The translations under genes and the position numbers were made by a program. The notes under the pieces were generated by a model that was not told the DNA's origin, made no database searches, and saw only the letters and a list, made by a program, of their open reading frames with translations. Positions 36,058 to 49,060 of a stretch of DNA of 64,000 nt are shown here, piece by piece. Origin of the DNA: Paramarasmius palmivorus (Eukaryota; Basidiomycota; Agaricomycetes; Agaricales; Marasmiaceae); assembly GCA_037176845.1 (NCBI GenBank), contig JAYKXP010000107.1, forward strand, positions 102,892 through 166,891. The letters are read 5' to 3'. Each line of letters starts with the position of its first letter. Position 1 is the stretch's first letter.

Positions 36058-36122
36058 GTTGGCGGCCAGGTGGAGGCTTTGGGAGTAAAGCAACTGTCAT
36101 TGTATCCATTTGATAGCTACTG

Positions 36123-36129
36123 TATATAT
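36123..36129 (-). promoter_or_regulatory. TATA-like element of family U copy b
   Basis: TATATAT about 66 bp upstream of the ATG, at the same relative place as in copies a and c. Confidence 0.4.
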
Positions 36130-39100
36130 CTGTTGGAAGTCGGCGTTGAGTCGGGGATTTCCAGCTACAGGTACATACACCATTACGTGACCTCATGTTT
36201 AACGATTTAAGACTTTCATTTCATTCTACTTACCCTACATTGTCCTTGAATATCCTTTCAAACTCAAACTCAAACTACTACTGGTGTCCCTCGAAAAGTA
36301 TTAGATACAACGAAGAACATTGAATGAACTTCAAACTTGAGTTGACCACGGCAGCTTTATGGTCGCCACAGAGCTGTACAATCAATTGACGTTACATGCT
36401 TCTAAAACACCCTCGATCATCAAAGAAGATGGAACCTGTCATATGACGCTGTCAACATTTACAGCATCCCAAATACACTGACCGAAACTCACCTCATAAG
36501 TACAGGTTCTGCTACTTGTTACCAGTGTCCATCTCGGGCGAAAAGAGATGCCTCTGTACAGCATGCTCCTATGCACCTAGAAAGCGGACGACCTCGTTTA
36601 GGATGATAAGCAGGCGCCAAAAGTGTTTCGGGTGTTTCGGGGACCTCGTTAACTGCGGGAGAAGGCTGATTGCAGAGAAAATACCGGCCGGGAGCCTCCC
36701 GTACGCACCCAGACTGGGGTTTCCTTGTTACGGAGTAGTACAAGAGATTGGCTGCTTGGCTACTTCGACAAGGGCGTCGTTTCTTTTGTAAATTCTGGGA
36801 ATGCACGCCACGAAGAGACCTGGGCATGCGGAATATGTGAACAGAATGACTATGTATCGTGAGGCCTTAGTGGAAACGAGATTGGCAGGCCTTGACTTGT
36901 TTTCCAAGTCTTAGCCTTGTTCAGAGGAGAAAGCGCCACGCTAGAGGTGAACTGTTAGACGTCAGAGTTGAGAGTGTAACTTGGCTTGGAGAAAGACATA
37001 CGGGGGCGAATCTTCCGACTCCGAAGTCCCGAGTCGAACAGCTTGGTTGTGCGGTGGCCTCGGTCGTTGCAAGCTCAGCATGGCATGACAGTATCCGAAG
37101 ACCTTTGAGACCTGGAGCTCGAACCGTTGACGACGGGTTTCAATGCTTCATCGACAGGTTCAGCAGTAGGCTTCATTTACCACCGGGTTGTATTTGTCCA
37201 ATTGGACTCTAGAAAGGTATCGCTCGTTGTCATTCCTGGCAAGAGCTCTTTCAGAGGTTCCTGTACTAGGATGAATAGAACGTACGATTACGATTCACTT
37301 GCACTTTGGATGAAGAAAAGTGGCTCTTTAGCCGTTGTCTAGGGAACGAAAGGGCAAGATAAGTACATATGAAGCATAAGGTACGGAAGCCGTGGAACGT
37401 ACCTGGATGCTTCCTCGGAATACACGAGACATCTTTTGCCTTCTCCGGTGACGGCTAAGTACTCTTCTCAGCCTCTGTAACCGCTCTCAATCCGCCGCCG
37501 CCGACAGTGATTCAGCACATCCCAAAAAACGTAGTCCGCCTCTCCTGCATGAATCACGACGAAGAGCACACTCCATGGGATGTTACCCCCAACGCAGAGC
37601 CATGAAAACCACCATAGTCCAAGGCCAGCTGAACATCCAACGGGATCTCCGTATCGTAGAAGGTGGTCACATGGATGCCGAGCTCTGTTCGCTCCCAATA
37701 AGCTAGAGCTTTCATATACAGATCCTCCGCGTTTGGGATTACGAGGGAGTCGAACGCATGTCCTTGTACCGTGAAAGATGGGCGAGAGGGATATAAAGTG
37801 GGCGTTGATGGTGTGGGTGTAACTTCCAGCGTTCTCGGGGGTATGGGTGATAGATATTGTGGGTACCAACGCGTGTTGCACCAAGCACTAGAATGAAGGA
37901 GGAAGCGAATTCTTTGTTAGAACGCAGAAACGAAAGGCTGAAAGTACGGGGGCGTGTGGGCGAAGTGAGGTTTCATAAGTGAGGTACACCTGGAAGGCCC
38001 CATCTATAATCCTGATTCAAATGTTCGTCGTTATGGGGAAACATCCTCATCGCGATACGAGGTCAAAAGCATCCTTATGTGAGTGGATAAAACGGAGGAG
38101 ACAAGGAGAACGAGGTCTGGGTAGGAGTAGATGTTCATGGAAACCAGCCAACCCTTTGCAGAGAGTAGAAAAGGTGGTATCGGGATATAAACGTTTCCGG
38201 CGGGAACGTAACACGCGGATAACCTAGTATTGGAAGTATGGGAGTTGTAGCGCGTGAACTCGATGCAGACGAGGACTGGGTGCATGTGGGAAGGAAGGTG
38301 CTAGGTGCGAGTGACCACCTTCCCAAAGAGCTATATCCGACCCGACTGGGTGACATGCATATTGGGAGGAGAGCATACCGTATCGACGGAGCCCTGGAAG
38401 AGCGCTAGAATCGCATTGAATGATATTGGTATTTATGTTGGAGCGTGGGTTAGAGTGGTGCCGAGACGCTCCAGCTGAGAGCGAAGAAGTGTATCATTGA
38501 CGGCCAAAGCCACGGAAACCCTGTACATCGCCGGTAGGGCGGGTTTGGAGGCTGTTGAGCAATAGAACATGAAATGGGAGGCAGGAGTGTGATTTTGAGT
38601 CGGGGAGATGGATGTCACGTAAGTTGGCAACATTCTCTGAACATAACTCAATCTATTTTCCACTCGTTCAAGAGCAACGATAACGAGTTACAGGATACGC
38701 GCACAGACCAATAAAGTGGGCGTCGAAGGAACGAGTGAACGGGGAATGGGTGAGTGTGTGGATATCGTCCGTTATAAGTACGTTTGGCGGTCTTTTGGAT
38801 GAGTTGGTGGTAGCCTGTGAGCCCTATATGCTTTCCATGGTCGTAGTCGGAGTTGAAGAGGCGCTGAAGAAGGGTGTGTTGGGAGTAGCGGTACCGCCCA
38901 CAAAATCGCTCTTCGCGACACTCGGCTCTTCTAAAAAAATTTCACCGCTCCTCTCGAGTGCCCGTATCCCATATCCATCCTACTCATGATATATTCCAAG
39001 GAGAACGAGGATCAATCCGCTCTGCAGGCTAGAATGACATGTGTAAACGCGTGTGGAATGTGGAGTGGTAGAGGAAGTGTCGAGAAGACCCTTAGTTCGT

Positions 39101-39930
39101 GCGACGTGCGGAAAAAGACCTGGATAGGTGATATCTTTGGCCGTGCACCTAAGGGCTCGGATGGATGGGTAGGATAGCTGGAATGGGACGGGAAGTTGGA
39201 TGACCAAAATGTGGAATAGAGCTCGTGGTCGACGTATCGACATCGGAGAATGTGGATGGAAGCGGATGTGTCTAATTCTTCTCGCAAATATGCTGCCTCG
39301 TTGGTCCTCTTGGTGGTGGATACAAGTCTCGTGGTGATTGTAGAGCATGGAAGAAGAGGAAGATGGGTTTTTCGTGAGTTTGGAGGTGGTAGCTACATAA
39401 ACGGCCAATATCGTCCCATGCCGCCGTATCTCCCTTTCCTAAGGCCATCTACATTCTTTGAGTGTATTGCTGAGGTCTCTCAGGCGGATTTCAATCAATT
39501 TTGGAGAATGGAACGCGTAGCGCTACTGAGTAGACAAGGGTGTCGAGATAGTTGTATGACATTTGAATGTGTGCGACGTCCCAGGCTAGACGGTGTATCT
39601 GTAGTTGGGAATAAGCTCAGAAATGCATCAAGTTGGAGGAGGATTACCTGGAGTCGTTGCTAGCATCGTAGCTGGAAGAGGATTAACTTGCCTAGAGTGG
39701 TCGCTGTCGATGATGGGAGAAGCGGATAAAGGAGTCGCGCGGCTTTCTCCACAACCATCACGACTCTTCTTCGACCTTCTGGCGAGGGATTAATCCAAAG
39801 TAAACTCTTGAAAAGCTGGTGCTTCTCAAATCCATTCAGCTCACGTAGGTAGGAATTCAGTCTTTCGGTTGACCTCACTGAAAAGTACGACACTACCACC
39901 GACAATTCGTCTTCAGCGTCACCGTAGCAA
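36130..39930. repeat. Segmental block K, copy 3
   Basis: Homologous to K1 and K4 with several deletions, for example between the parts matching 55,250-56,940 of K4. Minus-strand gene remnants are listed separately. Confidence 0.7.
37468..37884 (-). pseudogene. Decayed exons of K-family gene, copy 3
   Basis: The best-preserved copy of the first exon: on the minus strand TVQGHAFDSLVIPNAEDLYM, then KALAYWERTELGIHVTTFYD and LDVQLALDYGGFHGSALG run in one frame to a GTAACA donor near 37,590. In the next exon the frame corresponding to ADFWDYASWDVL... of copy 1 is interrupted by a stop after a short deletion. Probably a pseudogene. Function unknown. Confidence 0.45.
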
Positions 39931-41860
39931 ATGCTCAAGGTCACTCTGCAGCCAGATATGGGTATGCACGCTCAGTTGATTTGAATCGACACTGTCAATA
40001 CTCACTCACTTTCTAGGTTCTTGAAGCCGCAGCTTCAAGAATTCAATTGATCCCGTACATCCGCCTGGCTTCATTCGTTAACAGCTACCATGGATTTTGT
40101 TATACGACCCCTTCAAGCTTGCGCTCCAAGTGCACTCTCAGCCTTGCAAGTAGGACCGGGAGGCTAGCAGCTGTGAGATATCTCGGTTCGGCCCTTTTTA
40201 GTGGTCATGAACCGTTCTGTTGCAGGTACACGATTTGTACCTTCCATACCCTGAAATTACTCAACAACTTTCCAGAATCACACCTGTATTACCACCATTC
40301 AATCTAGGGCTGCGCCTGCTGAAACACTCAAGGTACCTTCATGTCTGCTTTCTACTACGTTCTCACGAAAGACATGCTTCTCAGGTTTCGCTATGAAGGA
40401 CCACACGTTCCAACAAGATCATAGTATCCTCTTCGCACCGTGCTATGCTACAAGCCATGGTTCTCGTCCTTGTGGTCTAGCTCTACGCCCGGCTACCACT
40501 GGCCAGAATATACCAACCGCATTCTCTTCGAAGCAATCACTCTCTTCGATCTATTCTTCGGGGGCTGCGCCATTCGAGAAGAGAGTATAGTTGCTGCTCA
40601 TCGTGAGTTTGCATTCTCTATCTATTCTACTTACGCCGTTGACAACACCTGCAAGGCTGGAAACACACGGACGACGGCACTGGAGGCCTCGATGCTTCGA
40701 TTATAGAGCCGAAGTAGTAAGTATGTGTCTCAGAATTGTACTTCCTCACCATGTTTATCTCACACTCACAGGCATAGGAATCTCCCTGTCCATCGGGGAA
40801 TTCCTTGGCGATACTAGTCAAACCCGGCGAACCCTGATCACACAGAGAACGCCTACAAAGAATACTCACCCAAGTTGTGTTCAGCTCCTCCGACGTTTGG
40901 AATACCATTGTGACGCTGGGTGCGGTATAGTGGGTATCGTCTCTTACTCATGGAATGGTATTCGCTGACAGTGCCGTACCTCTAGGTAACAGTGCATTTC
41001 AAAGATTTTGACGGCATTGTCGAATCGCATACTTCAGTATACCATCTCTACCAATTACCTTGTCAGCCAAGAATGTCCGATTCCGAAAACGCCATATGGT
41101 GAGCATGATCATAGGGATTTGGATTTTAGACCCCGAATTGCTGCTCCGAAAAGCACCACTCTGGATTTGGCGCTGCTCAGAATACCCGCAGCGGGTATGT
41201 TGATCTTCTCATAAACTTGGCTTCTACTAACGGAGCCTTCTTTCCAGATTCTTGGCGTCGAAGCCGTTCATGTATGTGCAGATATCGGACTGGGAAGGTG
41301 ATGTACATGTATTTAGGGTATTGTACAGTAGCTAGCACCTTGAAATTGCGCCTCGATACTGCTTTTGACTAAACAAGATTTGGAACATTGGATGCCAAAG
41401 ATCCTACGACTGACGTACAGAATAGCGCGCTATCGTCGAACTACGAGTGAGCGCGTAGAGTCTTACACGTTCAATAGGTTCAACTTGACGCCCCATGAGC
41501 CCAGGAACAAGCTGACATGCCCTGTCGTGTCTCTTCTCTGGTGTTCGCACTATTGATGAGAACGATGAGCCCTTGTATACTTAGATGTAATACAGCGCAC
41601 AATGATCCTTACCTGACCCAAATAGAGACTGGCGCGACCTAGAGCCTACCTTGCACTCTAAGTCTTTGAGCGTCCATTATCGATTGGTAACGAAATAGCT
41701 GAGTATGTTTGCGTTAGAACGCCGCTAGGAACTAGAGGCGAAATACCTACCTTCTGTCGCTGGGTTCGCGATCTTGAGACTGGTCGAACCAAGGAAATTC
41801 TCCAAGGTCTATTGAGAAGGCCCGATGTGTGTTTGAGCTCAAGAGTGCCGCAAAAAAGGT
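39931..41860 (+). pseudogene. Decayed spliced gene, block M copy 1
   Basis: Homologous to 59,690-61,560. Exon-like stretches include MDFVIRRLQ-type coding after TAACAGCTACC, and AAHREFAFSIYSTYAVDNTC followed by KAGNTRTTALEASMLRL, here closed by a stop (TAG) where copy 2 continues LLMNWIEPK into a GTAAGT donor. The part 41,040-41,550 is nearly identical to 60,720-61,230. Decayed; family not recognised. Confidence 0.5.
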
Positions 41861-42640
41861 GGCAGTAAGAATGAGATGGTCGTGGTCATGAAGAAAGCCG
41901 CGGCGAAATTTCTTTATCCGCTACTCCCAGCAATACCTCTTCCTCAACGTCCTCGACAATGCTCTCTTCAACACCGACCTCAGCCGAGAATTCAGAGACG
42001 TCCAAGGCTCAGGAAATACGTCCAGCTGGTCTTAAAAAACATCCGTCAACGTGTCTAGGAAGATCTCGATGTCCTCGTACCACCATCATCTATTCCAACT
42101 CTCTCATTCTCAAATCTTCAAAACCCTTCCCATTCTCTCCCGGAAAATATTCCAGAATGCGCTATCGTAGCCTTAGAATGCGGAGAAGCACGATGGAGTA
42201 CGTTTAAAGCAAGTTGAAAATCACTCCCCAGCATCCAACGCCCAGACTCAAAATGCCCGACAACACTCCCATTCCGTGCTCTAGCACCCAACGCTCCTTG
42301 AAGACATCATGGCAGCGATAATGCGACTGCTCTCGTCACCACTTTCCACTGACAGCTTCAACTGCCGTCAATTTTGAGTGTTTTGGTACCACTCCCCCGC
42401 CGTCGTTCAGCACGCCCAAAAGCGCGTTTTTCTCCCTTTTTCAGGGCACTATATCACTAGCAGGGCCTTCTATATCCACTACCACGATCACCAGTAGATT
42501 TCAAGGCCAGGAATCGAGGTAAACGTGGATCGACTACATCCAATCCTCGACATTGTCCTCTGCACTCCCAGACCCAGATTTTCCAACGCAGAGCCCTGCC
42601 TTAAAGGAGGGACGACGATAGCCTTGTGGTGTTTCATTGA
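41861..42640. repeat. Repeat block R, copy 4
   Basis: Begins near AAAGCCGCGGCGAAA (about 41,893), follows R7 to about 42,580, and is truncated. A remnant of the same start motif (AAAGCCGCGGCCAGA) appears at about 42,670. Confidence 0.6.
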
Positions 42641-43330
42641 ATGAGCTCTTGGTGGTCGCGTCGAAAGAAAAGCCGCGGCCAGATTCTTTCTCTCACACAA
42701 CCACCACGATGAGTCATTTCGCTCAGCTACAGTCTATCTAGTAAGCTTTCTTTCAAGTATATTCGCAGAAATTCTCTAATTTTCTCATTTTACAGCTTTA
42801 CGAACAATAGGAAGCACCCAACGCCCATGATCAGTTCAGACGCGTCACCAATCCACTATCTTCGCAACACCCCAGAGACATTCAGTCTCAAGCTACCCCA
42901 CCCCTCGAAGATTTGGACGATTTACGACTACGCATCAACTCAACTACCCTGAGAGCCTTAGGCCTCAGAACCAACAAATCAATTCCGTCTCATTGGCAAG
43001 CACAAACACCCCGTTCGATTCGTTGCCTCATTCCTCTCATGCATCCATTCCTCCTGGCCTCCATCCCCACTTCCAGCGCTATCAAGTCGATTGCATTATA
43101 CTCAGATGCCATGCATGTCATGTCACGTCTCATCTGAGTCCTCCGGTCTCTATGTACAACGAATCAACGCCGCTGTCACATCCTGCATCCTCGGTTCGCC
43201 TCCTTCTCGAGATCCGCCTTTCGGGAGATATTGAGCTTCCAGAAGCGCATTTGCTCCTTGAGCACTACTTCCAAGCTCTCGCAGACACCCCCAGCCGTTC
43301 CCGCCTCTCTCCTACTACAACTTGTTTGCT
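42641..43330 (+). other. Single-copy stretch, possible exon
   Basis: After an intron-like segment (GTAAGC at about 42,741 to TTTACAG at about 42,795) the plus strand has open stretches such as LDDLRLRINSTTLRALGLRT and, in another frame, VRLLLEIRLSGDIELPEAHL to about 43,349. No match was seen elsewhere in the window and no single frame spans it. Uncertain. Confidence 0.25.
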
Positions 43331-45290
43331 CATCATACCCAGGCCCTGAACGTCGAACATGGGCCTTGGATGGTCGTAAAATGTTTAGCAAGTCGCGAGA
43401 TATCCTCTCTTAGAGGTTTCTGTCTGAGCGAAGCATCCATGCGTCGTCTCAGGGTACCGAAAGGCAGGAAAACACGGAATAACGAGATGACTCGAAGTCG
43501 GCGTAGGAAGGGCCGGTGGACACCTGAGATGTTGGATGTTTTGGATTGATGGAGAGCAGCACGTCGGAAGATGATGAGTCCGAGATTAGCATGTTCCAAT
43601 TTGATACCCTCGCTGGTCATCAACATAGCACTATCTACATCCCTGGTATGATCTTTTTAGCGTGTTTGTACTGATGCTGATTGTCTTCTTCAGCATCTCG
43701 TCAAACCAGCACAGACACCAAACGTATATCTTGAGCCTCGGACAACGAGAATGCGAGAGTGTCGTTCTCTCCTTCTGTTCCTCGCCGTTCATCTTGCTAC
43801 AAAATAACATGCTAGATGGCCGGAAAGGGAGATAGGTACTCGGAATAGTGAAGGTATGAATCTCAAGCATCCGTTACCCCGAAACTTTCAGGCTCGATCA
43901 AATCAGATAGAGTGGACTGGTTTGCGTCTCTTTCGCGCTGCCAAAGCCTTTTGCTTGCGAGTCGGTGTCGTATCCTTGACCAGAAACGTGGAACATCCGG
44001 GGACAGCAGCCAAGTGCTCAGACCCACTTTGGAGATCGGCTACCAACACCTCGACATTCGTAGCACAAACAATCACGACAAGAATGAAAGGTATGCCTCT
44101 TTAGCATTTATTTCGCCTCAACGCTGTCGCTAATTCGTAACTACTCTTCTTGTCTAGCTAGGATCGCATCTGCCTTCGTTTGGGCTTGCTGGTTATTCAA
44201 CCCGATGCTCCTTCAATCTTGTACTTCAACCTTGATACCCGTGTCGTTCCAGTCGGCGATACTTCTGGTTTCGCTGTGAGCGGATGCATGCATGGGCGTG
44301 GAGGCGAGATGGGACTTTACATAGAAGAATGTCCTCGGAAGCCCATCACGTCATCGTAATATTTCGTGGGCTGCGTGTTGCCAGTCGAGAGCCTGGTTCT
44401 GGTATGGGATATCTTGATCTTTAGCTTCCTTTTCACAGCGCTGACAAAACTCCCTCTCAGAGTCGATATCGCCACTTGAGGCACTCAAGACAAGGAGAAC
44501 GTTCCAAGCCGCCTCTAGTTGCTGCTTAATTGGTATGTTGATCTTCTCATAAACTTGGCTTTCACTAACGAAGGTTTCTTTCTAGATTTATTGTCGAGAA
44601 CGCAAAAGCCCTTGGCGTAGAAGTCGTGCTGGTATTGTATCGGACGGATGTGATACGGGGAACAAGATGATGTATTACTGACATTGTACAGTAACTAGCA
44701 ACTTGAAACTGTGCTACTGTAAAATTCTACCTCAAGTATCCTTCTTTTGGATCTGGAGGATTGTCAGAAACGGATACCGGGAATGTTATGACGGACGTAC
44801 AGAATGCTAGCGAATAGGGTATCATCGAAGCATGTAGAGAGCGTGTTGGTAGTATTGAGCGCTCGACAGGTTCTGAGTCAACTTGAGGCCAATGGCCATG
44901 ATCTCAGGAGCAAGCAGACATGTCTGGGGCTTCTGTTCTGTGGTGTTCTTTGCGCTATTGATGGGAACGATGAGCTCGTGTAGATAGTATAAAGCACGAT
45001 GCTCACCTGAGCTAGATAAAGACTAGCGCAAATTGGACCTTGACTTCGAGGCGCTTGTCATGTACCTTCTGCCAGATAAAGATCCTTTTTGAGCGTCCGT
45101 CATTGATTGAGAACAAAATAGCTGAGTATGTTTGTGTTAGAGCGTTAGGAACTGCAGGTGAAATACACTACACGTACATTCTGTCGCCTGGTTCGCGACT
45201 TTGAGGCTCTAGTCGAGCCAATGACATCCTTTCAGGCTTTTTGAGTATGTCCAATGTGTGTTTGAGCCTGAGAGTGCGGTTCAAAATGTG
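43331..45290. repeat. Segmental block N, copy 2
   Basis: Homologous to 14,590-16,350. It contains the shared GTATGTTGATCTTCTC intron and the exon start after TTTCTAG near 44,585. Frames are broken. Together with R5 it accounts for extra sequence in this unit that the 59.7-61.6 kb unit lacks. Confidence 0.5.
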
Positions 45291-46640
45291 GTAGTGAGGA
45301 TGAGACCGTCATGGTCGTGCGCGGCGGAAGCTTCTTTTTCCGCTACCCCCAACATTCCTTCTTCCTCAATGTTCTCGACGTCCTTCTATACAACAGCAAT
45401 CTCAACAGGGGATTCATAGATGTTGAAGGCTCGGAAATGCACCCATCTGTCCCCAAAGAACATCCGCCAAACCCAACTAGGACAATGTTCTCGCATACCC
45501 AATTTTTTATCTCAACATCTCATTCTCCGACCCTCGACGCTCTGAACATGTGTCTTGGAGAACGTCCCAAAATGCGCTATGGCAGCCTCAGAATGGAATC
45601 TGGAGCAGCAGGGTGACGGAATACGGCTAGAGCAGGTTGAAAATTGCTGCCCGGCATCCATCTCCCAAACCCAGGACATTCAACGGCAACCTCATCTCGC
45701 GCCCTAGCGTCCAAAGCTCCTCAAGGACATCATGGCAAGGATCATGCGACTGCCCTTGTCGCTAGTCTTCACCGACACCTTCACATACCGTCGACTTTTG
45801 GTGTTTTTCGTGCCGCTCCCCCGCCATCTTTCAACAGACCCAAAAGCGCGTCTGCCTTCCTTCTCGGGGGCTCTGCATCGATAACAGAACCTCCTCAGCT
45901 TAATACCATGAGCACCGGGACTTTTCAGGCCCGAGTTTGTGGTAAACGACAACCGACCCCATCCAAACATCGATTTTGTCCACTGCACTGCCAAACCCAT
46001 GTCTCCCATCCGAGGCATTTGGAGATGGCGATTTTCATCGCAAAACGTACAATGAATCCCATTCCGAACCCCGCATCCGGATCCCCTGTGTCTTCAGATA
46101 CACGGTCAACGCGTTACATGTTCCCCAGAAACTATACTACCTACGCACCCATACCTACACCTACCGCGTTCCCCCACCTCCAGCGTATCCCTCTCCTTCA
46201 TTGCGTTGGATGGGCTTGTTTTACCACGCAGAGTAACGAAGGAATGCGGTATGAACACTGTGCTCAACACGATGACGAGCGCGATATATCTTCCTACACC
46301 CCGCTCCTTCCGCGCTCCACCGCTCATATACCCCACATCCATCCTAGCCTTGTCTCCTACTCGCAGCCTCACTGCATTAGAAGGCCCGTTTTATGCAGAG
46401 TAGCCGGGTCTGTCGATGAAGAAGTCGCAATCACCTTTACCTCCAACCCACGCCTACACACCCCTTCTTGATCCTTTTCCGCGGTCATACTACTCCTAGT
46501 TTTCCTAGGAGGATCTTTTCCCGCGCCGGTTACTCGCTATGCTGCGTTTGGCTATCCCCAAAGGCGAACATCCACACACGCACTCTTACCCACAACGCCT
46601 ACCCATCTCTTCGCCTCTGTTTGGCCGGGATGCTTCTATG
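45291..46640. repeat. Repeat block R, copy 5
   Basis: Closely matches R7 (61,560-62,920) at an offset of about 16.26 kb. It contains a 275-codon plus-strand frame (45,644-46,471) that is not conserved in frame in the other copies, so I do not call it a gene. Confidence 0.7.
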
Positions 46641-47690
46641 ACATTGGGCGTATGTATGAATGCATTTGGTCGCTCATTTACAGCGCCCGAGTATGTGGAG
46701 TTGGAAATCGTCGCGTAGTGCGACTGGACGAGGAAATTGAGGAGAAGAAGAAGAAGCAGTTGCGTTTACTAGCGAAATGATGAACAGGAAGCTGTACCTG
46801 CTTCTGAGGGTTTCGTTGTTGAGGTACATTCGTCAACGTACTTCGCGCCCAGTTTTACTAATACCGCTTTCTTACAGGCAACGAATAGCCCTTGAGCTCG
46901 AGTCCGCCAAGGTTCAATGAGGATCTCAGATTATGTAAAGGATGCATTGGGTTCATTTGGCTGGTACCCATCTTCGTACTTTCGTACCCAAAGCTTGAAC
47001 TCAGACGCTGATTGTTTATTGTTGATTTCAGGGCATGGATGTACACCGGAGAGGTAACGAATGAAGCAAACGATACTCACAACGAATCCTTGACCCGACA
47101 CTAGACTCTCTCAAGGAGTCTGAATACCTTCGCTCGCTGACCCCAAACACCGGCATGCACTAAGAACACGTTTATCGGCGTTCTAATATCGTTGGTTTCG
47201 GGGGGCGCTTTGGTCCCAGGACTCGAGAAAGGCGTAGAAGTGGTTTTGGGTTTGCTTTGACGTTGGAGATCGACGTTCAACATCCAAGGGGCGGAAAAGG
47301 AAGAGGGTAGAAGTGGCCTGTTTGGAGGTAGGTGTTCTGAGCGTTGTACTTATTGGAGGTGCTGACCATGTTGCGCCAGTGTTATAGAAAATACGGTTGC
47401 GCTGAAGAGTGGAGCTAGGGGTAGAACGATGCATATCACCGTTGAAACGTTGAAGGATTAGTGTGCAATAGACACGATGTACATACCTGCATACTCTACC
47501 AGTCAACATTGGATATCATGATTCCCATCGTTCAGATGAAGGCAAGAATGTATGTGGTGCGGAACAAGGAAAACTAGTACTATCCTGGAGCGTGTTGCTG
47601 GTGAGTTGATATGAGAAAACGCGTACCTATTGCAACATCCAGATGACATTCAATCTCTTGAGAATATTGAGGTTTGGCAAGGCTGGAATG
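46641..47690. repeat. H-related fragment, near-identical to 62,920-63,965
   Basis: From about 46,966 the sequence matches 63,221 onward at a constant offset of 16,255 bp and about 97% identity by eye. It holds a short piece of the H gene and a stretch with no clear coding role. Confidence 0.75.
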
Positions 47691-49060
47691 AAAATGGTCT
47701 GCTGGTCGGTGGTCGCGATCAAAGCCGCGGCGGAAGCTTGTTTTTCCGCTACTCCCAACATCCTTCTTCCTCGTCGTTCTCTGCATTCCTCTCCTCAACG
47801 ACGACCTCGACAAAGAATACAGAGACAGCTGAAATTCAGAAAATACTCCCAGTCAGCCCAAAAGCCATCCGCCAACGCGTCTAGGTCAACGATAATAATC
47901 TCGCTTACCTACTTTCTATTCCAATTCTCTCATTCTCAATCCCTCGAAACCAATCCCATTCTTGCTGGAGGATATCCGAAAACGCGCTATCGTAGCCTTA
48001 GAATATGGAGAGCCAGGATGGAGTATGGCTAGAGCAGGTTGAAATCGCCACGCAGTGTCCATCTCCCAGACTCAGAACGCCCGATGATACTCCCATTCTG
48101 CGCTATAACACCCAACGCACCTCGAAGACACCATAGCAGCTATTATGCAACTGTCAGAGTCACCACTTTTTACCGGCACCTCTACATACCGTCGACTTTG
48201 GGTGATTTTGGTACCACTACCCCGGCGTCGCTCACCATATCCAAAAGCGCGTTTTTCTCTCTTCTTCAGGGCTCCCTACCAGTAGGAGAGCCTCATATAC
48301 CTGTCGTCATCGTTACCTGGAATTTTCAAGACAAGGAATCGAGATGAAGGTCAACCGAGCACACCCAAACCTCGATATCGTCCTCTGCACTCCCGGACCC
48401 ATTTCTCCCATCCGAGGTGTTCCAAAATAGCGATCTATACCCCAGAGCGTACATTCAGCTCCGTGCAGCATAGAGCCTTCATTTCCTCAGATACAGGGCG
48501 GACAACACGATACACCTTCCCCAGACGCCGACACTACCTACACATCCACATCTACCACTCTCCCCTTCTCATATCCCTCGCATCCATCCCATCCCTATCC
48601 CCTACCCGTAGCCGCACCGTATTAGAAATCCTGTGTCGTGCAGAGTAGCCGGGTATGACGATGAAGACCTTTCTTAATTCCATATATCCTCAAGCCACGC
48701 CTACTCGCAAACACCCCTTCTCCATTCTTTTTCGCGGGCATATCCCTCCCCAATTTTGCTAGGAACTCCCTTTCCTCTGCCGATTACTCAGCCTATCACG
48801 TCCAGCTATCCCCAAAACGAACATCCACGCCCGCATCCTTACCTACAACACCGCCCATCTCCGCTCGGCTTGGAGTCTTTCAACATCCACGTACACCCTT
48901 CCACGAGCTTTTTGCTTATGCAAATACCCCAGGAGCACCTTTCCCCGGCTAAATCGCGTTGAGCTGTGTTCGAGTGCACACCCGTGCTCATGTTCACACC
49001 CTCAGCCTTGCCCACAATACCTACTCCTTCACCCATTTCTTCGAAGGCTCTAATCTGCTT
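47691..49060. repeat. Repeat block R, copy 6
   Basis: Starts at AAAGCCGCGGCGGAAGCTTG (47,721); the closest copy is R1 (offset about 31.08 kb). No gene supported. Confidence 0.7.

Noticed and set aside
45644..46471. 275-codon plus-strand frame
   Set aside because: Rich in Pro/Ser/Thr/His. The homologous stretches in R1, R6 and R7 change frame with indels that are not multiples of three, so it is probably open by chance.
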